From Anaerolineae bacterium (lineage in GTDB: Bacteria > Chloroflexota > Anaerolineae > Anaerolineales > Villigracilaceae), in NCBI GenBank assembly GCA_003694975.1, contig RFJH01000046.1, forward strand, positions 1 through 11,975: a stretch of 11,975 nt of DNA. The letters run 5' to 3'. Position 1 is the stretch's first letter. Each line of letters begins with the position of its first letter. Below are positions 7,891 to 11,975 of the stretch, piece after piece. A program made the position numbers and the translations under genes. Under the pieces are notes generated by a model that worked only from the letters and a program-made list of their open reading frames with translations, searched no databases and had not been told where the DNA came from.

Positions 7891-8041
7891 GGCTTACTCC
7901 TCACTCAATCTTATTGTGGAATGAACCTATGCGTCACCAGGCCAGCGCAGAACTTGGCGACGCCCAGCAGAGGGGGGTGGAACGTTTGACACCTCTGAGT
8001 TGACCATCACCTCCTTTCATCTAACTCTCTGGAATCCCAAA
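7891..8041 (-). promoter_or_regulatory. Structured gcvT-livK spacer with orphan perfect SD
   Basis: This gap between gcvT and the binding-protein gene holds three things on the minus strand. First, GAAAGGAGGTGAT (8006-8018) is exactly complementary to the conserved 16S rRNA 3' end. The ATG at 8007-8005 follows GGAGG by only 2 nt and opens a 26-codon frame ending at 7927 that I do not recognise. Second, a hairpin at 7931-7963 (9-bp stem including one G-U pair) lacks a U-tract, and a weaker one lies at 7968-7997. Third, a weak promoter candidate consists of GTGACG and TAAGAT, 18 nt apart, ending about 20 nt before the livK ATG. No intrinsic terminator is seen, so read-through from gcvT is possible. 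Confidence 0.5.
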
Positions 8042-9166
8042 TCAACGTCGATATGCCGGGATATAGAATGGCATCTCGACGACTTTTGCCTGAACTGGCT
8101 TACTGCGAATCAAAATCGCGATCTCCGTACCCGGGCTGGAAAGTTCCCGCGGTACGTAGGCCATGCCAAGATACTTTTTCAGCGTGGGGGAAAACATACC
8201 GGTGGTCACAAAACCTACCTCGTTGCCATTGTGCAAAACGGGGTAGTGTTCTCTGGGTACGCCTCGTTCAACCATCTCGAAACCAACCAATATCGGGTCT
8301 GGACGTTCGAGTTTTTGCTTGAGCAAGGCATCCCGACCAATAAACGGTTTTGAGAACGTGATGCCAAACGTCAGGCGAGCCTGAACAGGGCTAATTGTAG
8401 CAGAAATTTCGTGCCCATACAACGGCATACACGGTTCAAAACGCAGGCTATCGCGGGCTGCCAGGCCAATCGGTTTAACGCCCTCCGGCTCACCCTCTTT
8501 CAATATTGCCTCCCAAATAGCCAGAGCATGTTCGGCAGGGAAGAAAAGTTCAAAGCCGTCCTCTCCCGTATAGCCTGTGCGCCCAAGCAATACCGGCACT
8601 CCCCCGATTTCCGTCTGAACGGCGGTAAAGCGCGGCACCTTGGTCAGGTCTGCCGGCGTCATGCGATCTAGAATGGCAGGGGCTTTAGGGCCCTGGAAAG
8701 CGAGCATATACGTCTCATCGGAAATATCCCGAACGTGTACGTCAAAATTCCTCGCATGGGCTTTCAACCAGGCATAATCTTTTTCCCGGTTGGCAGCATT
8801 GACCGCCAGGAAGAAGTAATCTTTCCCTTCCTCTTCGGGATCGGGCAAGCGATAGATGAAAAGGTCATCTATCGTCCCACCATCGGCATAACAGAACAGG
8901 GCATAGTGGGCATCGTAAAGGGCCATACGCTGCACGTCGTACGTCGCCACAAGATTGAGAAATCTCTCGGCATCCGGACCGCGAATCTCAATCTGCCCCA
9001 TGTGGTCAATATCGAACAACCCTGCTGCCTGACGCGTGATGTGATGTTCCTGGATGGGACCGGTTGGATACTGAACAGGCATCTCCCAACCGGCAAAAGG
9101 TACCATTCGCCCCCCATGCTCCACATGCCAGTGGTAAAGAACGGTTCGCTTTAGAGACGTTTCCAC
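8042..9166 (-). CDS. gcvT: Aminomethyltransferase, glycine cleavage system T protein
   Basis: The T protein takes the aminomethyl group from the lipoyl arm of H protein and passes the one-carbon unit to tetrahydrofolate, releasing ammonia. It acts in the cytoplasm. The 374 residues match the family. GGRMVPFAGWEMPVQY at 18-33, GTIDDL at about 97-102 with the folate-region Asp, GRTGYTGEDGFE in the middle and ARDSLRFE...MPLYGHE further on are standard GcvT landmarks. The start is a GTG at 9166 with AAGGAGG 6 nt upstream; an in-frame ATG at 9268 lies inside the riboswitch and is rejected. The stretch after GHE reads ISPVQARLTF, where most GcvT have a TPLEAGL-like segment, a mild deviation. No gcvH or gcvP is in the window, so partners must be elsewhere. 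Expression is predicted to be glycine-induced through the upstream riboswitch. Confidence 0.95.
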   Translation of the reverse strand: METSLKRTVLYHWHVEHGGRMVPFAGWEMPVQYPTGPIQEHHITRQAAGLFDIDHMGQIEIRGPDAERFLNLVATYDVQRMALYDAHYALFCYADGGTIDDLFIYRLPDPEEEGKDYFFLAVNAANREKDYAWLKAHARNFDVHVRDISDETYMLAFQGPKAPAILDRMTPADLTKVPRFTAVQTEIGGVPVLLGRTGYTGEDGFELFFPAEHALAIWEAILKEGEPEGVKPIGLAARDSLRFEPCMPLYGHEISATISPVQARLTFGITFSKPFIGRDALLKQKLERPDPILVGFEMVERGVPREHYPVLHNGNEVGFVTTGMFSPTLKKYLGMAYVPRELSSPGTEIAILIRSKPVQAKVVEMPFYIPAYRR

Positions 9167-9194
9167 AGGTAGCCTCCTTATGAGTAGCGAAAAC

Positions 9195-9224
9195 AAAAAG
9201 CGCGCGCGGTCACTCGCGAGCGCT
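9195..9224 (-). terminator. Riboswitch expression-platform terminator before gcvT
   Basis: On the minus strand AGCGCTCGCG and CGCGCGCGCT form a 10-bp stem with one mismatch and a 6-nt loop, followed directly by TTTTG and more T. Its 5' arm shares 3 nt (9222-9224) with the 3' strand of the aptamer 2 P1 helix. The two structures exclude each other at that point, which predicts an ON switch: glycine stabilises P1 and disfavours the terminator. Confidence 0.8.
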
Positions 9225-9426
9225 CTGTCATTGACCTGAGAGATTCGCCCTTCCCGCTCCGTTCGCAAACCTTACGCGCGGTCCGGGCTTGCCCCTTCGG
9301 TGTTGCGGCAAAGCCCGCAACTTTCCAGAGCATACAGGACTACCGGGTCCTTTTGCCTGAGAGTTTCGCCTCCGTAGTGAGGCTTGCCCCTTCGGCGCCC
9401 GGTTAAACCGGGTCTCTCCCCGGCAG
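9222..9426 (-). promoter_or_regulatory. Tandem glycine riboswitch
   Basis: Two consecutive glycine aptamers precede gcvT. Aptamer 1 (about 9340-9426) closes with CTGCCGGG/CCCGGTAG and contains CGCCGAAGGGGCAA and AAACTCTCAGGCAAAAGGAC. Aptamer 2 (about 9222-9331) closes with GCTCTG/CAGAGC and contains ACCGAAGGGGCAA and AATCTCTCAGGT. These conserved core strings define the class. The linker is about 8 nt (9332-9339). The tandem arrangement directly upstream of gcvT is the classical context for glycine sensing, and the terminator overlap predicts transcriptional ON control. Confidence 0.97.
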
Positions 9427-9453
9427 GCCACCGTACCTATTCAGTTTTTTTTA

Positions 9454-9462
9454 ATTATACCA
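9454..9462 (-). promoter_or_regulatory. Extended -10 promoter of the riboswitch-gcvT transcript
   Basis: TGGTATAAT on the minus strand is a perfect TATAAT with a TGn extension. It would place the transcription start near 9447, about 20 nt before aptamer 1 and just downstream of the S51-like gene's stop. No consensus -35 is present at 16-18 nt, which is acceptable for extended -10 promoters. Confidence 0.65.
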
Positions 9463-9528
9463 GTATTCTCGCTCAGGAACCTATCCCGAACGAGCAATCG
9501 CCTCACAAATGCTTGCCGGAAAGCCCTG

Positions 9529-10581
9529 TTATCGCTTCGTCAGCCTGGGACCCTCCGGCGTATCCTGAACCTGCCAGCCCAGGTCGGCGATGCGCTCGCG
9601 CAGGGCGTCGGCGCGAGGCCAGTCCCTGGCAGCGCGTGCCCGCTCGCGTTCCTCCACCAGGGCCAGGACTTCCGCCGGGGGTCTCGCCTCAGCAGACTCC
9701 GGGTCCGGCGCGCTCCGCACCCGCTCCCAGACCTCGGCGCGGAGTCCGGCGTGGAGGGGGTCCGGGAGGCGAAAGTCGCCCAGCAGGGTCACCGGGAACT
9801 GTTCACCGGCAGGAAAGATGCGAGTCTCGTCGGGGAGGAGGAGGGTGACCGAACTAACGCCGTGGACGGTACACTTACCGGATTGCGGGTCCAGGATCAG
9901 GCCGGTGTGCTCGTCCAGGCCGAGGACGACGCGTTCGGGCGGTAACAGGGAGAGCCAGGCCTCGAAGCGCTCACGCCCCACGAAGCAACGGCTGGTATCG
10001 AGGTCAATGCCGCCCTCGGCGTTGTTCCAGTGCGAGACCATCGAGAGGGCGAGACCGAAATCGGCGAAGAAATCCAGGCCGGGTTTGACGTGCACGTCCT
10101 CGCCGACCTTGTAGATTTCATAGACGGGGAGCACATGCGCGCCTACAGCGATGGCCGCCGCGCTGGAGAAGACAAGGGCCGCTCCCAGGCGGTGACGGGC
10201 GCGTAGCATCTCCCAGGCCAGGCTGCCCCGCAACTGACGCACGGCGTAGGTCGGCGAGCCGGGCCCCATGAAAATCAGGTTCGCGCGGAGGAGGGGACGC
10301 AGGATGTCGGGGTCGTCGGGGCTGAAGGGGGTGCCGCGCTTGCGCGCCGGGATGACATCAACCGTGGGACGATAGTTTTGCAGGCGCTTGCGCAGGAAAT
10401 CCGCCACCCGCCCGGCGACCTGGGCAGAGTTGAGTTCGAAGCCCGCCGGGGTCTCCAGGACGGCGATGCGGAGGGGAGGCGGGAGTTCGGCAGCCAGGCG
10501 CTCGAAGATGCGCCCACCGGCGAGGGAGGTCTCACCGGAGCCGAGGAAGGCAATTTTTCCAAAAGACGAGGTCGTTGGCAT
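9529..10581 (-). CDS. S51/cyanophycinase-like protein fused to a CysRS-like C-terminal tail
   Basis: A 350-residue protein in two parts. Residues about 8-275 resemble the peptidase S51/cyanophycinase branch of the class I glutamine-amidotransferase-like fold. GKIAFLGSGET is the first strand, IFMGPGSPTYAVRQLRGS (103-120) matches the GGGNQ-type loop, FSSAAA (138-143) sits at the nucleophile elbow and GLDEHTGLIL (221-230) matches the DExTALV-type motif. The elbow is not the canonical GxSAGA: Ser140 is followed by Ala-Ala. Residues about 305-350 are a separate module: a charged helix ending in ARDWPRADALRER, then DLGWQVQDTPEGPR. This closely matches the extreme C-terminus of cysteinyl-tRNA synthetases, but no catalytic CysRS core is present. 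The ATG at 10581 has only a weak SD (GAAAG). The gene lies alone between a repeat region and the riboswitch promoter. Substrate is unknown: peptide, isoaspartyl dipeptide or cyanophycin-like polymer are possibilities only. Confidence 0.8.
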   Translation of the reverse strand: MPTTSSFGKIAFLGSGETSLAGGRIFERLAAELPPPLRIAVLETPAGFELNSAQVAGRVADFLRKRLQNYRPTVDVIPARKRGTPFSPDDPDILRPLLRANLIFMGPGSPTYAVRQLRGSLAWEMLRARHRLGAALVFSSAAAIAVGAHVLPVYEIYKVGEDVHVKPGLDFFADFGLALSMVSHWNNAEGGIDLDTSRCFVGRERFEAWLSLLPPERVVLGLDEHTGLILDPQSGKCTVHGVSSVTLLLPDETRIFPAGEQFPVTLLGDFRLPDPLHAGLRAEVWERVRSAPDPESAEARPPAEVLALVEERERARAARDWPRADALRERIADLGWQVQDTPEGPRLTKR

Positions 10582-10777
10582 AGCCCGTTTCTTTCAAGAG
10601 AGGAAGAGGATTGGGGAGGGAATGGATGAGTGGATGAGTGGAGAGTGGATAATTTGTATCCTTCATGCCATTTGTTCCCTCGCGCTACCCATTTGTGTTA
10701 GAACCACAGATGCACACGGATGAACACGGATTGGATCGAAACACAAAAGCAACTGTGATAAAAGGGCACAAAGAATG
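10582..10777. other. Intergenic stretch of short imperfect repeats
   Basis: No gene is supported here. At 10623-10646 TGGATGAG occurs twice in tandem, followed by shorter TGGA echoes. GGATAATTTGTATCC at 10647-10661 is an interrupted palindrome with 5-bp arms that could be an operator or part of a promoter for the S51-like gene, although no good -10/-35 pair is evident. At 10703-10734 ACACGGAT recurs with a period of about 10 bp next to CCACAGATG. The theme resembles the ATTCGTG array that follows. Confidence 0.5.
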
Positions 10778-11030
10778 TATTCGTGCCATTCGTGTCATTC
10801 GTCTCATTCGTGTTCCCTATTCGTGCCATTCGTGTCATTCATCCCATTCGTGTTCCCTATTCATGCCATTCGTGTCATTCGTCCCATTCGTGTTCCCTAT
10901 TCGTGCCATTCGTGTCATTCGTCCCATTCGCGTTCCTTATTCGTGCCATTCGTGTCATTCGTCCCATTCGTGTTCCCCATTTGTGCCATTCGCGCCATTC
11001 GTGTTCCCATTCGCGTTACTCGCGTTCCCT
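10778..11030. repeat. Tandem repeat array, 40-bp unit built of a 9-bp submotif
   Basis: Five complete 40-bp units start at 10778, 10818, 10858, 10898 and 10938, followed by a shortened unit from 10978 and a decayed end near 11030. Each unit is three 9-mers of the form NATTCGTNN followed by a 13-mer ending in GTGTTCCC. Units differ by only a few substitutions, with no unique spacers between them. The plus strand has no stop in any frame through the core. The decayed end overlaps the last codons and the stop of the UDG gene. I cannot assign a mobile element or protein-binding function. Confidence 0.9.
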
Positions 11031-11771
11031 CAACAGACGACGGACAGTTTCCCACACCGCATCGAACATCTCCACCGTCAGGCGCCCGGTCTGAGTGTTC
11101 TGGCGACTGGGGTGATAGGAGGCGAGGAGCCAACGAGGAGAGCAAGCAGCAGGAGAGTGGCCGGCGGGGGAATGAGCATCCTGCAAGTCGTAGAGTGCGC
11201 CGTGGGCGAAGGGCATGGAGGCCAGGAAAGCGCGGTGGGCACGGCGGTCGTCCGCGCCGAAGAGATGCGCCGCGCAGATGCGTTTCACGCGCTCGAAGGC
11301 CACACGCCCCAGGCAAACAACAATCTCCGGGCGGACGATCTCCAGTTCGCGCTCCAGAAACGGCTGACAGTTATCGAGTTCTTCCGCCGTGGGCTTGTTG
11401 CCCGGCGGCGCGCAGCGACCGACGGCGGTGATGTACATATCGGTCAGGGTCAGGCCGTCGTCGCGCGAGATGGAACGCGGCTGACTGGCGAATCCGGCGC
11501 GGTACAGGGCCGGGTAGAGGAAATCCCCGGAGCCGTCGCCGGTGAACTGCCGACCGGTGCGGTTCGAGCCGTGCGCGCCCGGCGCCAGCCCGACGACCAT
11601 GACGCGCGCGCCTGGGTCGCCAAAACCGGGGACGGGCCGCCCCCAGTAGTCCCAATCGCGATAGGCACGGCGCTTCGTGCGCGCCACTTCCTCGCGCCAG
11701 GCAACCAGGCGCGGACAGCGACGGCAGGAGACGATTTCGGAAGCGAGGGAGGTGAGGGAAGGAGATGGCAT
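11016..11771 (-). CDS. udgB: Family 5 (UDGb-type) uracil-DNA glycosylase
   Basis: A DNA repair enzyme that removes uracil, and in characterised members also hypoxanthine and other deaminated bases, from DNA; 251 residues. Four Cys fit the iron-sulfur cluster pattern of family 4/5 glycosylases: Cys16 and Cys19 (CRRC), Cys120 (GRCAPP) and Cys135. Motif A reads GLAPGAHGSNRTGRQFTGD (61-79), with the AHG-NRTG pattern typical of UDGb rather than family 4. The second motif is SYHPSRQN (218-225). A Ser/Pro/His/Ala-rich stretch at about 198-212 just before that motif looks like a loop insertion. The ATG at 11771 has no Shine-Dalgarno; 7-bp repeats fill the upstream sequence. No alternative start fits better. 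The gene begins 47 nt after the queA stop, so co-transcription is likely. Its 3' end runs into the 40-bp repeat array. Confidence 0.93.
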   Translation of the reverse strand: MPSPSLTSLASEIVSCRRCPRLVAWREEVARTKRRAYRDWDYWGRPVPGFGDPGARVMVVGLAPGAHGSNRTGRQFTGDGSGDFLYPALYRAGFASQPRSISRDDGLTLTDMYITAVGRCAPPGNKPTAEELDNCQPFLERELEIVRPEIVVCLGRVAFERVKRICAAHLFGADDRRAHRAFLASMPFAHGALYDLQDAHSPAGHSPAACSPRWLLASYHPSRQNTQTGRLTVEMFDAVWETVRRLLRERE

Positions 11772-11774
11772 GTA

Positions 11775-11816
11775 GACGATGGACGATGGACGGTGGGCGG
11801 CGGACGGTGGGCGGTG
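11775..11816. repeat. Six 7-bp tandem repeats between queA and the UDG gene
   Basis: Six consecutive heptamers of plus-strand consensus GRCGRTG (one unit ends CG) run from 11775 to 11816 and fill nearly the whole queA-UDG spacer. On the sense strand of the genes they read CCAYCGY and contain no purine-rich ribosome binding site. Confidence 0.9.
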
Positions 11817-11818
11817 GA

Positions 11819-11975
11819 CTACAAAATGAGCATGGCATCGCCGAAGGAGTAGAAGCGGTAGCCCTCGCGCTTGGCGATTTCGTAGGCTTCGAGGATGCGC
11901 TCCCGCCCGGCAAAGGCGCTGACAAGCATGATCAGCGTAGAGCGCGGCAGGTGGAAGTTCGTGATCAGGGCGTCC
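11819..11975 (-). CDS. queA: S-adenosylmethionine:tRNA ribosyltransferase-isomerase, C-terminal part
   Basis: Only the last 51 residues are in the window; the gene continues beyond 11975. DALITNFHLPRSTLIMLVSA, then FAGRERILEAYEIA and YRFYSFGDAMLIL at the end, are the highly conserved C-terminus of QueA. The enzyme transfers and isomerises the ribose of S-adenosylmethionine onto 7-aminomethyl-7-deazaguanine in tRNA, making epoxyqueuosine. The reading frame is intact to its TAG stop. The UDG gene follows on the same strand. Confidence 0.95.
   Translation of the reverse strand, partial: DALITNFHLPRSTLIMLVSAFAGRERILEAYEIAKREGYRFYSFGDAMLIL

Noticed and set aside
6610..7989. Plus-strand open frame of 459 codons opposite the binding-protein gene
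   Set aside because: It is a codon-bias shadow. The minus-strand frame has a lipobox, an SD and a clear family match, whereas this frame resembles nothing I know.
7927..8007. 26-codon leader peptide attenuating the liv operon
   Set aside because: The start is only 2 nt from GGAGG, the peptide has no run of Leu, Ile or Val codons, and no terminator follows. It is kept only as part of the spacer description.
9167..9268. N-terminal extension of GcvT from the ATG at 9268
   Set aside because: This would translate the second aptamer and terminator of the riboswitch; the GTG at 9166 with AAGGAGG is clearly the start.
10778..11030. CRISPR array
   Set aside because: Units are contiguous and nearly identical with no unique spacers, and no cas genes are in the window.
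10665..11852. Plus-strand open frame of 395 codons through the repeat array
   Set aside because: It is open because the repeat units contain no plus-strand stops and the remainder is antisense to the UDG gene. The protein would be low-complexity Ile-Arg repeats with no SD or recognised domain.

Overview
The window looks like a chromosomal segment from a free-living bacterium of moderately high GC content, probably Chloroflexota (Anaerolineae or a relative). That placement is an inference. It rests on the gene styles (liv-type ABC operon, family 5 uracil-DNA glycosylase, S51-like protein with a CysRS-like tail) and on the short-period intergenic repeats; no rRNA or other marker gene is present. 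All genes except alr lie on the minus strand.

Layout from left to right. (1) 76-1469, minus: a small SDR-family protein whose catalytic serine is replaced by proline, lying 14 nt downstream of a membrane-anchored M23 (LytM-type) peptidase gene. (2) 1637-2758, plus: alanine racemase, divergent from the M23 gene, so a cell-wall hydrolase and a cell-wall precursor enzyme share one 167-bp intergenic region. (3) 2811-7890, minus: a complete branched-chain/hydrophobic amino-acid type ABC importer in the order substrate-binding lipoprotein, LivH, LivM, LivG, LivF, with overlapping or tightly spaced genes and a clear intrinsic terminator after livF. A hairpin without a U-tract separates the binding-protein gene from the permease genes. 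(4) 8042-9462, minus: gcvT (GTG start, strong SD), preceded by a textbook tandem glycine riboswitch. Its second aptamer P1 helix overlaps the 5' arm of an intrinsic terminator, and an extended -10 promoter lies just upstream. (5) 9529-10581, minus: an S51/cyanophycinase-like protein fused to a tail that closely resembles the extreme C-terminus of cysteinyl-tRNA synthetase. (6) 10582-11030: a gene-poor stretch of repeats, mainly a 40-bp tandem array built from a 9-bp ATTCGTG-type submotif. (7) 11016-11771, minus: family 5 (UDGb) iron-sulfur uracil-DNA glycosylase. (8) 11775-11816: six 7-bp repeats occupying the place where its ribosome binding site should be. (9) 11819-11975, minus: the C-terminal end of queA, running off the window.

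How it may work together: glycine sensed by the riboswitch should switch gcvT on. No intrinsic terminator is visible in the 151 nt between gcvT and the ABC-importer genes, so the importer may be partly under glycine control. That gap also holds a 13-nt perfect complement of the 16S rRNA 3' end with no well-placed start codon, which resembles an mRNA-stabilising SD. No wholly new multi-gene system is evident. The most unusual items are the S51/CysRS-tail fusion, the serine-less SDR, the orphan perfect SD and the two repeat arrays.
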